Below the pieces are notes generated by a model. It made no database searches. It had not been told where the DNA came from and saw only the letters and a list, made by a program, of their open reading frames with translations. A stretch of 64,000 nt of DNA from Gammaproteobacteria bacterium (lineage in GTDB: Bacteria > Pseudomonadota > Gammaproteobacteria > Pseudomonadales > Pseudohongiellaceae). Positions within the stretch are counted from its first letter, which is position 1; each line of letters starts with the position of its first letter. Of the stretch, positions 45,051 to 54,658 are shown piece by piece. A program made the translations under genes and the position numbers. Where the stretch lies: positions 186,001-250,000 of the forward strand of contig JAQWZF010000021.1 in assembly GCA_029253585.1 (NCBI GenBank). Reading direction: 5' to 3'.

Positions 45051-46466
45051 CTAGACTCTATCGTAGCGATCTTCGAAGCGGACAATATCGTCCTCACCCA
45101 GATACTCACCTATTTGAACCTCAATGATCTCTATTGCCGCATCGCTGTTATTGATAAGCCTATGTTTGCTGCCAATGGGTATGTAGGTAGATTCGCCGGG
45201 CTGCAGCTCAAACTCTTTGTCATCACAGGTAACCAGTGCCACACCCTTGAGCGCAATCCAATGTTCTGCCCTCTTATAGTGCAATTGCAGGGAGAGAGAT
45301 GCCCCAGCATTGACCACTATGTGCTTCACCTGATACCCGGGCCTGCAGCTTAGAGACTCGTAAGAACCCCAAGGGCGATAGACCAGCCTGTGTAACATGC
45401 CTTCTTCCCGCCCTTGGTTTTGCAACTGTTGTACCAAGTGCTTTACCGACTGCACATTCGATCGCTGGGTTACCAGCACGGCATCCGCCGTTTCCACAAC
45501 AACGACATCTTTTACTCCGGCGACGGCGACGAGGCGAGACTGCGCCTGGATGTAGCTATCTTGCACATCGGCAGTGAGCACGTCACCCGACAGCGCATTT
45601 CCCTGCGCGTCCTTATCCTGCACTTCCCATATCGCATCCCAAGCCCCCAGGTCATTCCAACCGGCATCCAGAGGAATAACCACGGCAGAATCTGTCTTCT
45701 CCATTACCGCATAGTCGATAGAATCACTGCGGCAACTGGCAAAGATAGCCTCGGGGATATGCCGAAAATCCTCTCCCTGCTCCAGCTTGCCATAGGCTTC
45801 ATGACAGCATTCGAAAATATCCGGAGCACGCCGTTTCAACTCATTGAGGTAGGTAGAAGCCGAAAACAGAAACATGCCACTATTCCAATAATAGTTGCCG
45901 CTATCCAAATAGGTCTGCGCCGTCGCCCGATTCGGTTTCTCCACGAATTGCTTTACCGAAAAACCGTCGGCACCTTCGAGACTTTCTCCCTTCTGAATAT
46001 AGCCGTAACCACCTTTTGGGGCACTTGGCACTATTCCGAAGGTGACTAACTTATTCTGTTGGGCTGACTGAAGCGCCGCGGCGATCACCTGAACAAACTT
46101 TGCCTCGTCCTGAATGACATGGTCTGCGGGCAGAACCAAAAGATAGGGGTCGGCATGATCTTGCTGAGCCAGAAGGGCCGCAAGCGCGACCGCGGGAGCC
46201 GTATTTCTGCCAACAGGTTCCAATAGAATATCAGCTTGTTCTTTACCTAGCTGTCTCAATTGTTCGGCCACAAGGAATCGGTGATCGTTATTGCAAACAG
46301 CTATGGGGTCTTCGATGCCCGGCACACGATCAAGGCGCGACAGGGTATTCTGAAACAGGGAGCCGTGCATGTTAGGAAAATCGATAAATTGCTTGGGTAG
46401 CATAGATCGAGACACCGGCCAGAGGCGCGAACCCACACCACCGGCGAGAATAACGGGAATTAACAT
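45051..46466 (-). CDS. manC: Mannose-1-phosphate guanylyltransferase / mannose-6-phosphate isomerase
   Basis: A 471-aa bifunctional type II enzyme. The pyrophosphorylase domain has GGVGSRLWPVSRSMLPKQF near 9 and the FVEKP motif near 176. The C-terminal cupin PMI domain has RPWGSYESL near 358, QLHYKRAEHW near 385 and the metal-site strand STYIPIGSKHRL near 426. It makes mannose-6-P and GDP-mannose. The ATG at 46466 with AGG upstream is preferred to the longer frame from 46514. Divergent from fabA. Confidence 0.93.
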   Translation of the reverse strand: MLIPVILAGGVGSRLWPVSRSMLPKQFIDFPNMHGSLFQNTLSRLDRVPGIEDPIAVCNNDHRFLVAEQLRQLGKEQADILLEPVGRNTAPAVALAALLAQQDHADPYLLVLPADHVIQDEAKFVQVIAAALQSAQQNKLVTFGIVPSAPKGGYGYIQKGESLEGADGFSVKQFVEKPNRATAQTYLDSGNYYWNSGMFLFSASTYLNELKRRAPDIFECCHEAYGKLEQGEDFRHIPEAIFASCRSDSIDYAVMEKTDSAVVIPLDAGWNDLGAWDAIWEVQDKDAQGNALSGDVLTADVQDSYIQAQSRLVAVAGVKDVVVVETADAVLVTQRSNVQSVKHLVQQLQNQGREEGMLHRLVYRPWGSYESLSCRPGYQVKHIVVNAGASLSLQLHYKRAEHWIALKGVALVTCDDKEFELQPGESTYIPIGSKHRLINNSDAAIEIIEVQIGEYLGEDDIVRFEDRYDRV

Positions 46467-46619
46467 AGAGCCTGCTACCTTGTGACTTCTAAAAAACGAA
46501 CGCCATAGTAGCAAAATATCGCTTACTTTAATAAACAGAAGCTATTCAAGGGCCTGTCCCAAATTTATGATCGATTATTTGTCCCCAGCACGATAACATC
46601 GCAACCTTTACATAAGCGC

Positions 46620-46630
46620 CCCTTAAAGGG
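46620..46630. promoter_or_regulatory. Short palindrome before fabA
   Basis: CCCTT-A-AAGGG lies 14-24 bp upstream of the fabA ATG, in the 177-bp divergent manC/fabA region. It overlaps the only purine-rich stretch that could act as a Shine-Dalgarno, at poor spacing. Low confidence as an operator. Confidence 0.25.
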
Positions 46631-46643
46631 TTTTGGCTAACTC

Positions 46644-47180
46644 ATGACTCAAGAAGAACAAAGCTTCGTTCCCAAAAATTCCTATAATTTTGAAGAATTG
46701 GTAAATTGCGGCTATGGTCGCCTATTCGGCCCTGGTAACGCCAAATTGCCGATAGACAATATGCTGATGCTCGATCGCATAGTCGAAATCAATAGCGATA
46801 GCGGTGAGCACGGGCGAGGACAAATAATTGCTGAGCTGGACATAAACCCCGATCTCTGGTTTTTCGATTGCCACTTTCCTGGAGACCCGGTTATGCCCGG
46901 ATGTCTGGGCCTGGATGCCTTGTGGCAGCTATTGGGGTTCTTCCTTGGCTGGAGCGGACACCCCGGAAAGGGTCGGGCATTAGGCGCAGGAGAAGTAAAA
47001 TTTACCGGTGAGATTTTGCCAACCTCGAAGAAAGTAGTCTATGAGCTGTCGATTAGCCGGCTAATCAATAGAAGCCTGGTTATGGGCATCGCAGATGGAC
47101 AGGTATCTGTAGACGGTAAAACAATCTATACCACCAAGACTTTGAAAGTCGGTCTGTTTACGCCGGACAATGCATTCTAG
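46644..47180 (+). CDS. fabA: 3-hydroxydecanoyl-ACP dehydratase/isomerase
   Basis: A 178-aa hotdog enzyme that dehydrates 3-hydroxydecanoyl-ACP and isomerises trans-2 to cis-3-decenoyl-ACP, the branch to unsaturated fatty acids. The catalytic His lies in [26 protein letters not shown] sequence (about residues 75-95, with the partner Asp in GLDA). Length and the [11 protein letters not shown] strand are standard. It is 42 nt upstream of fabB, the anaerobic unsaturated-fatty-acid operon known in Gammaproteobacteria. Confidence 0.96.
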   Translation: MTQEEQSFVPKNSYNFEELVNCGYGRLFGPGNAKLPIDNMLMLDRIVEINSDSGEHGRGQIIAELDINPDLWFFDCHFPGDPVMPGCLGLDALWQLLGFFLGWSGHPGKGRALGAGEVKFTGEILPTSKKVVYELSISRLINRSLVMGIADGQVSVDGKTIYTTKTLKVGLFTPDNAF

Positions 47181-47222
47181 TATGAGATGCACGAATTATT
47201 CGGTCTTGATTGAGGAATTCCT

Positions 47223-48440
47223 ATGAAGCGCGTTGTGGTTACTGGTATCGGTATTGTTTCCTGTCTGGGCAATGACAAAGAGTCAGTGCTGGAATCCCTA
47301 AAAGCAGGCCGCAGTGGCATCCGACACAACGCCAGCTACGAAGAGATTGGCATGCGCAGCCATGTCAGCGGATCGGTACAGATCGACACGTCTGAAGTTA
47401 TAGACCGCAAAATACTTCGCTTTATGGGCGATGCCTCGGCCTATGCCTATCTGGCAATGGAGCACGCTATAAGCGACGCCAACCTTAAGGAAGACGAAGT
47501 CTCTAATGGTCGCTCAGGCTTGGTGGTGGGCTCCGGGGGCGGTTCCTCAGAAGAACAGCTTGAGTCTATGGACATCATGCGCGAGAAAGGCCTGCGACGA
47601 GTTGGTCCCTACCGCGTAACCCGTACTATGAGCAGCACCACTTCAGCCTGCCTGGCGACTCCGTTCAAGATCAAGGGCGTCAACTACACAATCTCCTCGG
47701 CCTGCGCGACCAGCGCTCATTGTATTGGGCACGGCGCCGAACTGATCCAGTTAGGCAAACAAGATATCGTGTTCGCAGGCGGCGGCGAAGCAGAGCATTG
47801 GACTATGAGCCATATGTTCGATGCTATGGGCGCCCTATCGACCAAATACAACGACACGCCTGACAAAGCTTCACGCGCCTTCGACGCGGACCGCGATGGC
47901 TTCGTTATTGCTGGCGGTGGCGCAATACTGGTTATGGAATCTCTCGATCACGCATTAGCGAGAGGTGCAAAGATCTACGCCGAGCTAACTGGCTACGCCG
48001 CAACATCCGATGGCTACGACATGGTCGCGCCCGCCGGAGAAGGTGGCGCACGCGCAATGCAGATGGCGACCTCTGGCCTGGAAGGAAATGTTGATTACAT
48101 CAACACCCACGGCACCAGCACCCCGGCAGGCGATGTCTCAGAACTGCGCGCAATCAAAAGCGTATTCGCCGAGAATGTACCCGCGTTCAACTCTACCAAG
48201 TCACTATCAGGCCATTCGCTAGGAGCGGCTGGCGCCCAAGAGGCCATCTATAGCTTACTAATGATGGAAAACGACTTTATCGCCGCCTCTGCAAATATCG
48301 AGAACTTAGAAGAGGAAGCGCAAGGCATGCCGGTGGTACTGGATCGACAGGACAACGTTACTCTGAATCGCGTCATGTCAAACAGCTTCGGCTTCGGCGG
48401 CACCAATGCCTGCCTGGTCTTCGACCGCTATCAGAGTTAA
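47223..48440 (+). CDS. fabB: 3-oxoacyl-ACP synthase I
   Basis: A 405-aa condensing enzyme (KAS I) that elongates cis-3-decenoyl-ACP. The active Cys lies in [14 protein letters not shown] near 162, the two His in [11 protein letters not shown] near 297 and in [11 protein letters not shown] near 332. N-terminal [16 protein letters not shown] is typical. Downstream of fabA in the same operon; GGAAT precedes the ATG. Confidence 0.96.
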   Translation: MKRVVVTGIGIVSCLGNDKESVLESLKAGRSGIRHNASYEEIGMRSHVSGSVQIDTSEVIDRKILRFMGDASAYAYLAMEHAISDANLKEDEVSNGRSGLVVGSGGGSSEEQLESMDIMREKGLRRVGPYRVTRTMSSTTSACLATPFKIKGVNYTISSACATSAHCIGHGAELIQLGKQDIVFAGGGEAEHWTMSHMFDAMGALSTKYNDTPDKASRAFDADRDGFVIAGGGAILVMESLDHALARGAKIYAELTGYAATSDGYDMVAPAGEGGARAMQMATSGLEGNVDYINTHGTSTPAGDVSELRAIKSVFAENVPAFNSTKSLSGHSLGAAGAQEAIYSLLMMENDFIAASANIENLEEEAQGMPVVLDRQDNVTLNRVMSNSFGFGGTNACLVFDRYQS

Positions 48441-48486
48441 ACCTTCTTTCAGGAAACTATTTCTCAGCCTAACTGGTCCAACTAGT

Positions 48487-48978
48487 ATGAAGATGAGTTC
48501 CGTCATTCGAATACAACTACAACTATTTCTCGGCGCAGCGATTCTGCTGAGCAGCAGCGCGCATGGGCAGCTGGGGCCGCGCGCTGTTTCCGGCCTCGCA
48601 CCACAGTCTGACATTCAGCAACCCCTACCCCTGGAGCAGGCTTTTCCCTTTTATGTCAGCGCCGTGAGCCCAGGCAAGTACAAGGTATCCTGGGATCTAC
48701 CCCAGGGGCACTATCTTTACCGACACGCCTTCGATTTTAAGCTAAGCCAGCGGCCAGCTAGCGAGGCACTTGCGGTGGATTTCTCGATGCCCGATGGACT
48801 GAAGAAGACCGACCAGTTTTTCGGTGAAATAGAGGCCTATTATGGACAACTGGCTATCGATCTCAGCCTGAGCACCGTGCCCGGCCCGGATGCCAGAATA
48901 TATATTCACTATCAAGGTTGTGCCGATTGGGGGTTCTGCTACCCTCCACAGCGCATCGAATTCCTGCTTAATCCCTAA
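48487..48978 (+). CDS. Stand-alone DsbD N-terminal domain (nDsbD)
   Basis: A 163-aa periplasmic protein with a signal peptide ending near AHG (residue 27). The remainder is the immunoglobulin-like DsbD alpha domain: YVSAVSPGKYKVSWDLPQGHYLYRH, and the redox pair Cys145/Cys151 in YQGCADWGFCYPP. Full DsbD continues with eight TM helices and a thioredoxin domain, but here the chain ends seven residues after IEFL. In Pseudomonas full-length dsbD precedes aroQ, and this gene sits in that place. It appears to be a reduced dsbD whose electron donor would have to come from elsewhere. Confidence 0.85.
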   Translation: MKMSSVIRIQLQLFLGAAILLSSSAHGQLGPRAVSGLAPQSDIQQPLPLEQAFPFYVSAVSPGKYKVSWDLPQGHYLYRHAFDFKLSQRPASEALAVDFSMPDGLKKTDQFFGEIEAYYGQLAIDLSLSTVPGPDARIYIHYQGCADWGFCYPPQRIEFLLNP

Positions 48979-49101
48979 TCCAATGCCCTCGCTTCGCAAA
49001 AAAGCGTGAAATGCGCTCTATTTTCTGAGAAAATGCTGCCAAAATGGCTAATCAGGCGTTTCTGGAAGAGAATTCCCGCCCGCCGCATTAGGAATAAGAT
49101 C

Positions 49102-49542
49102 ATGGCATCAATATTGGCATTGCACGGGCCCAACCTAAACCTGCTCGGTAGTCGTGAGCCCCACATCTATGGCTCGGACACACTCGAGGACATCAACGAG
49201 CGCCTTAGCTTGCGGTGCACAGATTCGGGCCATCAGTTCGACAGCTTACAGAGCAATTCAGAAGGCGAGATAATCGACCGGCTGCATGCTGCGCGCAAAG
49301 ATGGCACTGCCTTCATGATTGTTAACTTTGGTGGATTCACCCACACAAGCATCGCCATTCGCGACGCGATACTCGCCTCTGAAATTCCATTTATCGAAGT
49401 ACATCTTTCCAATCTTTTTAGTCGCGAAGAGTACCGACATCATTCTTATTTTTCCGACATCGCTGTCGGCTGTGTAATAGGTCTGGGCGCCCAGGGATAT
49501 GAGCTGGCGCTTCAAGCTGCATGCAGAAAACTAGCTAACTAA
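49102..49542 (+). CDS. aroQ: Type II 3-dehydroquinate dehydratase
   Basis: A 146-aa shikimate-pathway enzyme. Active-site loop NLLGSREPHIYG with catalytic Arg and Tyr near 13-23, QSNSEGEIID near 50, EVHLSNLFSREEYRHHS near 98-114 with the second Arg/His set. The usual N-P-G-A motif is N-F-G-G here (residues 75-78) followed by normal FTHTS. The frame is open upstream to 49006, but the ATG at 49102 fits family N-termini. First of the aroQ-accB-accC-prmA series. Confidence 0.93.
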   Translation: MASILALHGPNLNLLGSREPHIYGSDTLEDINERLSLRCTDSGHQFDSLQSNSEGEIIDRLHAARKDGTAFMIVNFGGFTHTSIAIRDAILASEIPFIEVHLSNLFSREEYRHHSYFSDIAVGCVIGLGAQGYELALQAACRKLAN

Positions 49543-49563
49543 GACGCGGGGCAGGATATTTTT

Positions 49564-49998
49564 ATGGATATTAGAAAAGTAAAAAAACTAATTGAATTGT
49601 TGGAGTCATCCGATATCGCTGAGATCGAAATCAAGGAAGGAGAGGAGTCTGTTCGCATCAGTCGTGGCTCTACTTCGGTACCCGCACCCATCGCCTATCA
49701 GGCACCGGCTCCTGCTCCAAGCGCCGCTGCGGCACCAGTCGCTGCAACGCCGGTCGCGGAGAGCGGACAGGCGATTAAGTCGCCGATGGTAGGAACCTTC
49801 TATCGCTCCCCGTCCCCATCGTCTCCAGTGTTCGTCGAAGTGGGCAAACACGTTAAGGCCGGCGATGTAGTGTGCATAGTTGAAGCTATGAAGATGATGA
49901 ATCAGATCGAAGCCGACCATGCAGGTGTGGTTGAGGCTATTCTTGTTGAAGATGGCGAGCCCGTAGAATTCGATCAGCCTTTGATCAGAATCGCATAG
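49564..49998 (+). CDS. accB: Biotin carboxyl carrier protein of acetyl-CoA carboxylase
   Basis: A 144-aa BCCP. The N-terminal helix [20 protein letters not shown], a Pro/Ala-rich linker (about 40-65) and a C-terminal biotinyl domain with the biotinylated Lys in [12 protein letters not shown] near 111 are all present, as is the [20 protein letters not shown] protruding region. Cotranscribed with accC 40 nt downstream. Confidence 0.96.
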   Translation: MDIRKVKKLIELLESSDIAEIEIKEGEESVRISRGSTSVPAPIAYQAPAPAPSAAAAPVAATPVAESGQAIKSPMVGTFYRSPSPSSPVFVEVGKHVKAGDVVCIVEAMKMMNQIEADHAGVVEAILVEDGEPVEFDQPLIRIA

Positions 49999-50038
49999 AA
50001 CGCTCTTTTTGTATTCAGCCTAATCCAAGGATAGCAGC

Positions 50039-51379
50039 ATGCTAGAAAAAGTACTGATAGCCAATCGCGGCGAGATCGCACTGCGCGTGCTTCGATCTTG
50101 CAAAGAGCTCGGAATTAAAACTGTTGCGGTTCACTCAACCGCAGACAAGGATTTAATGCATGTTCGACTCTCCGATGAGTCGGTTTGCATAGGCCCCCCT
50201 AGCCCAACAGATAGCTACCTGAACGTTCCCGCTATCATCTCAGCCATGGAAGTGACTGATGCAGATGCTGTACATCCAGGCTATGGTTTTCTTTCCGAGA
50301 ATGCCGACTTCGCCGAACAGGTAGAGAACAGCGGCTTCGCCTTTATCGGCCCCACGGCGAAGACGATCAGGCTAATGGGCGATAAGGTATCCGCGATCGA
50401 GGTCATGATTGAGGCCGGCGTGCCCACCGTGCCTGGATCCAATGGCCCTCTCGACGATAACAACGAACGCACCCTTGAACTGGCTAAGGAGATCGGCTAC
50501 CCGGTCATCATTAAGGCGGCCGCCGGTGGTGGTGGACGCGGCATGCGCGTTGTACACAACGAAGCGGCCCTGCTCAAGGCTATCTTTGTTACCCAGTCGG
50601 AGGCGAAGTCTTTCTTCGGCAGCGGCGTTGTCTATCTAGAGAAGTTCCTCGAGAACCCGCGCCATGTAGAAATTCAGGTAATAGGCGACGGCCAAGGCAA
50701 TGCAATCTGCCTGGGCGATAGGGACTGTTCACTGCAGCGACGCCATCAGAAGGTTCTAGAAGAGGCGCCTGCGCCAGGCATACCAGATGCGGTGCGGGCC
50801 GAAGTCGCCGCGACCTGCATCAATGCCTGCAAGAAGATGAAGTATCGAGGCGCTGGAACCTTAGAGTTCTTGTATGAAGACGAATCCTTCTACTTCATCG
50901 AAATGAATACGCGAGTTCAGGTCGAGCACCCGGTAACAGAAATGATTACGGGCGTGGACATCGTCAAGGAACAGCTACGCATAGCGGGTGGCGCGCCTCT
51001 GTCATACGCGCAGGAAGACATCGTTATTCGCGGGCATGCCTTCGAATGTCGAATAAATGCTGAAGACCCAGAAACCTTCATGCCCAGCCCGGGCAAGATC
51101 AAGATGTTTCACGCACCTGGCGGCAACGGTGTTCGTGTCGACTCTCACCTGTACAGTGGCTACACGGTTCCCCCTTATTATGATTCATTGACTGCGAAGC
51201 TCATCTGCCATGCAAACACGCGAGAAGCCGCCCTGAAGCGCACACAGATTGCGCTGGATGAGATGCTCATCGATGGCATTCGCAGCAATATCCCACTGCA
51301 TCAAGACCTGGTGCGCGACGCAGAGTTTCAGAAGGGCTGTGTGAATATCCACTACCTGGAAAAGAAGCTGGAATCCTAA
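50039..51379 (+). CDS. accC: Acetyl-CoA carboxylase, biotin carboxylase subunit
   Basis: A 446-aa ATP-grasp enzyme. N-terminal [20 protein letters not shown], the glycine-rich [14 protein letters not shown] near 158, [15 protein letters not shown] near 202, and catalytic [17 protein letters not shown] near 286 match the family over full length. It carboxylates biotin on AccB for malonyl-CoA formation. Confidence 0.97.
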   Translation: MLEKVLIANRGEIALRVLRSCKELGIKTVAVHSTADKDLMHVRLSDESVCIGPPSPTDSYLNVPAIISAMEVTDADAVHPGYGFLSENADFAEQVENSGFAFIGPTAKTIRLMGDKVSAIEVMIEAGVPTVPGSNGPLDDNNERTLELAKEIGYPVIIKAAAGGGGRGMRVVHNEAALLKAIFVTQSEAKSFFGSGVVYLEKFLENPRHVEIQVIGDGQGNAICLGDRDCSLQRRHQKVLEEAPAPGIPDAVRAEVAATCINACKKMKYRGAGTLEFLYEDESFYFIEMNTRVQVEHPVTEMITGVDIVKEQLRIAGGAPLSYAQEDIVIRGHAFECRINAEDPETFMPSPGKIKMFHAPGGNGVRVDSHLYSGYTVPPYYDSLTAKLICHANTREAALKRTQIALDEMLIDGIRSNIPLHQDLVRDAEFQKGCVNIHYLEKKLES

Positions 51380-51400
51380 GCAAGCTAGAGCCTCCTCACT

Positions 51401-52300
51401 ATGTCATGGCAGCAACTCAGGGTTCAGGTGCGATCCGATCAGCTTGAACTCTTGGGACAGATGCTGCTGGATCATGGCGGCCTATCTATCAGCTATCTAG
51501 ACGCCGAAGATCAACCGGTATTTCAAAAGGAGCCAGGTAGCACTCCTTTGTGGGATAAGATCGACCTCGTCTGCCTGTTCGATCAAGGCACCAATCTCGA
51601 TGGGCTGCTCTTCCTGTTACAACAACACCCGGCAGTTAAAGACAAGGCATCATTGCGCATCGAAGTCCTCAAAGACCAGGCGTGGGAAAGATCGTGGATG
51701 TCTGATTTTAAGACGAAAAAATTTGGCGAACGGCTCTGGGTCTGCCCAAGCTGGCAGGAACCGCCCCAGCCCGATGCCATCAATATCATGCTGGACCCCG
51801 GCCTCGCCTTTGGCAGCGGCAGCCACGCCACCACCGGTCTGTGCCTGCAATGGCTAGAACAGAACATTAGCAATGAAAGCTGTGTAATCGACTATGGCTG
51901 CGGATCCGGCATACTCGCCATCGCCGCCGTCTTACTCGGCGCACACCGCTTAATCGCCGTCGATAATGACCCCCAGGCTATAACCGCAACCATCGACAAT
52001 GCCCTGCGCAATAAAATCCCTCCAGGTCTGATCGAAACCTATCTGCCGGAGCAACTTCCCGAAGGCATCGCGTCCAGACAAGCCGATATTCTGCTTGCCA
52101 ATATACTCGCCGAACCACTCATGCAGCTTGCTGAAAACTTCTCACTGCTAGTCCGGCCTCAGGGCCAACTGGTATTGTCCGGCATATTGGCAGAACAGGT
52201 AGACCCTCTTCTGGAACATTACAGTCAATGGTTTGCCATGGATAAGGCCGTATTAAGTGGAGACTGGGGGCGCCTGACGGGCACCCGCAAGCAGATCTAA
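51401..52300 (+). CDS. prmA: Ribosomal protein L11 methyltransferase
   Basis: A 299-aa SAM-dependent methyltransferase that trimethylates L11. The N-terminal substrate-recognition domain (about 1-110) is followed by DPGLAFGSGSHATTGLCLQWL near 130 and motif I DYGCGSGILAIAA near 164, then ILANILAEPL near 228. The usual GTGTHPTT is GSGSHATT here, a mild variant. Starts 21 nt after accC. Confidence 0.94.
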   Translation: MSWQQLRVQVRSDQLELLGQMLLDHGGLSISYLDAEDQPVFQKEPGSTPLWDKIDLVCLFDQGTNLDGLLFLLQQHPAVKDKASLRIEVLKDQAWERSWMSDFKTKKFGERLWVCPSWQEPPQPDAINIMLDPGLAFGSGSHATTGLCLQWLEQNISNESCVIDYGCGSGILAIAAVLLGAHRLIAVDNDPQAITATIDNALRNKIPPGLIETYLPEQLPEGIASRQADILLANILAEPLMQLAENFSLLVRPQGQLVLSGILAEQVDPLLEHYSQWFAMDKAVLSGDWGRLTGTRKQI

Positions 52301-52456
52301 GTCATCGAGCAGGCCAATCGCCGGAGCTTGTTGTAGGCAAGGGTATTGACCTACAATCTCCCGCAAGGGAAAGTCGCCATAGGCCAGAACTGAATCGGCC
52401 ACTGCATTGCCCCCAATAGACCCCAACCCATAACTCGTTGCCTGAAGTACTGACGC

Positions 52457-54532
52457 ATGTCGTTCAATGTAACTCAATGCCCCGCCTGTGATTCGACCTT
52501 CAACACAAACTCTCGTGTGTTGAACGCTGCCGCCGGTAAAGTCCGCTGCGGAGCTTGCCTGAATATATTCGAAGCCATTGATCACTTCCTACTTCCTGGC
52601 GCCGACGATGAAACCGCGTTAGAGCATGGCGAATCGGTATTCGTCGGGAATAATCCGCAGGAGTTTTTCGATCCTTCCCGCTTTCTTACCCGTAGCGCCT
52701 TGACAGAATCCTCCAGCAATGAATCGGCAGCAATAGATCCTGTCTTGCGCGACGAGCTGGGGCGCTCAGAGGCCGCCGGCGAGGATTTCTTTGCCACAGT
52801 AGCAGGGGAACTTCATAGCAATCATGATAGCGAAAACCTATCCGCTATTGAAACTGAGCTCAGCGTCGAGAACGATGACGCCCCGCTTGAGCAGCTCTAT
52901 CGGGCAATAGAGCAAGCCGGGGACAATGTCATCGATGAACGCTTCGAAGAAGAAATTCTCGACTCTTTCGATACGCAGGCACAATCGACGCCTGAACAGC
53001 CGATGCCAGTCGAAACCGAACAATTCACAGATACCGAAGCCTCATTCTCTGCTCCGCTCGAGCCGGAACTGGAAGCAGACTTAGAGCAGCAGCTGCGAAT
53101 AGACGAAGACCTTCTAGAGAATGACGGGCAAGTGGCGCATGAGAGAACTGAGAATTTTGCTGCACAGCAGTCCCCAAGTGTTAGCGATCGGCCTTTCACA
53201 GGAATAGAGCTATCTGCATCGTTTAGCTTTGACCAGCGCCAAGCTCCGCAGACAAAGAAGGACGACAGCGAAGTCGATCCTCTACCAGACAGTGAATTAA
53301 TACAGGAGCAGGAAGAACTCAGCGAAGCCGCTACAAGCGACACAGAGCACTTAGAGGAAAGCGAGGCACAGTTTCTCAAAGGTGTGAGCGAAGAACTGGA
53401 GCAAAACTCACTTCCTGAGAACGACGCGCTCCAATCAGAAAGCAAGGACACCCCCGCCGAGCATTTGTCGGCCGATGCCGCTCCTGGGGAGACTGAAGCC
53501 AAAAGTATTGAAACAGAAAACATCGAAGCAAATAGCATCGAAATAGAAAACATTGAAACAATTAGTATCGAAGCAGAAAAACCTGATGCAATCAGCGCCG
53601 ATACTCAGGCGCTAGTCCTATTAGAAGAAGTGGTCACTGAACCCGCCCCAACGAATCTGGAGGTTACCGATGAAGACAATTCTTCCTCGACTGATTTCCC
53701 CAGCGTCACTACCTCATCCTCGGAACAAGACAATCAGCGCAAAGACATCGCAGCACTTGAGAAAGAAGCACACACAGACACCGAATCACAGCAGGGTGCA
53801 GAGCAAGAAGAAGACTCTGTCGAAGACGAGGCGCAAACTGCCCAAATCGCTGTCACAGAGCAAGTAGCAAGCACAGCTACCGAACGAGCGCCGAAGACAG
53901 AATTCGATGAAGACTCAACCGAAGCCATTCGAGCCAGGGCACTGGAGACAGAGCTTAACGACGAGCAGGCCTTAGAGGCAATCCCACAGGAAAATCTTGC
54001 CGCATTAGGTGCGATATCCACCCCGCTAGAACTATTGAGCAGGAAAGAGAGCCGGCTACTTCGCAACGTACTGCTGTCGCTTGTTATAGTAATCCTAAGC
54101 GGCTTATTGAGCGGCCAGTATCTTTGGCGGCATAAGGAGCTCTACAGCCAGCTTCCACAGCTACGCCCCCTTTATGAACAAGCCTGCACTATGCTTGACT
54201 GCGATCTGCCGGACTATGCGAATATCGACTCAATAGGCAGTGAGAATCTTACGGTACAGACACACCCAACTTTTACGAATGGTTTAATGGTTAACACCAT
54301 CATTCGCAACACGGCGGCATTTGATCAACCCTTCCCGCTACTCATACTTAGCTTCAATAGCGCTGCGAACACCGTGATTGCTCTGCGTGAGTTTTTGCCC
54401 TCGGAGTATCTAGACACAGGGCTTCGATCGGTTCAGTTGATGCCGCCCATGACTCCGGTTCAGATCGGCCTGGCCATAATGGACCCAGGCACCGAAGCGG
54501 TAAACTACACCCTGGCTTTCCGCTGGCCCTAG
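52457..54532 (+). CDS. Zinc-ribbon (MJ0042) and DUF3426 protein, expanded acidic linker
   Basis: A 691-aa inner-membrane protein. An N-terminal zinc ribbon (CPAC near 8 and CGAC near 32), a very long Glu/Ser/Thr-rich linker (about 60-525), one TM helix (about 535-555, LLSLVIVILSGLLSG) and a C-terminal DUF3426 domain (about 575-691). It is a long relative: homologues in this locus are mostly 300-450 aa as I recall. The linker contains a 10-residue tandem repeat (SIETENIEAN, SIEIENIETI, SIEAE) from 30-bp DNA units. Function unknown; the locus between prmA and dusB is conserved. Confidence 0.88.
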   Translation: MSFNVTQCPACDSTFNTNSRVLNAAAGKVRCGACLNIFEAIDHFLLPGADDETALEHGESVFVGNNPQEFFDPSRFLTRSALTESSSNESAAIDPVLRDELGRSEAAGEDFFATVAGELHSNHDSENLSAIETELSVENDDAPLEQLYRAIEQAGDNVIDERFEEEILDSFDTQAQSTPEQPMPVETEQFTDTEASFSAPLEPELEADLEQQLRIDEDLLENDGQVAHERTENFAAQQSPSVSDRPFTGIELSASFSFDQRQAPQTKKDDSEVDPLPDSELIQEQEELSEAATSDTEHLEESEAQFLKGVSEELEQNSLPENDALQSESKDTPAEHLSADAAPGETEAKSIETENIEANSIEIENIETISIEAEKPDAISADTQALVLLEEVVTEPAPTNLEVTDEDNSSSTDFPSVTTSSSEQDNQRKDIAALEKEAHTDTESQQGAEQEEDSVEDEAQTAQIAVTEQVASTATERAPKTEFDEDSTEAIRARALETELNDEQALEAIPQENLAALGAISTPLELLSRKESRLLRNVLLSLVIVILSGLLSGQYLWRHKELYSQLPQLRPLYEQACTMLDCDLPDYANIDSIGSENLTVQTHPTFTNGLMVNTIIRNTAAFDQPFPLLILSFNSAANTVIALREFLPSEYLDTGLRSVQLMPPMTPVQIGLAIMDPGTEAVNYTLAFRWP
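53504..53578 (+). repeat. 30-bp tandem repeat, 2.5 copies, inside the DUF3426 gene
   Basis: Units at 53504-53533, 53534-53563 and a half unit at 53564-53578 share the AGYATYGAA-type start and GAAAACATYGAA middle. They code for S-I-E-x-E-N-I-E-x-x. The in-frame period suggests linker growth by slippage. Confidence 0.8.
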
Positions 54533-54658
54533 GATAGTCGCTCAACATTCTAGTTTTGATCTAAAAGCTGCAGAAAACACACAAATCGCTTTAACTAAAA
54601 AAGCGTCCCCGCTATCATAGCCGGCCCTATAGAGATCAGTACTTTTTGAATAATAAGA

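Noticed and set aside
52253..52585. 110-codon minus-strand frame over the prmA/DUF3426 gap
   Set aside because: About a third of it is antisense to the conserved zinc ribbon, it has no recognisable motif, and its length is expected by chance at this base composition.
52897..53553. 218-codon Ser/Cys-rich minus-strand frame
   Set aside because: It mirrors the repetitive Glu/Ser-rich linker on the other strand; the composition is a by-product of that sequence.
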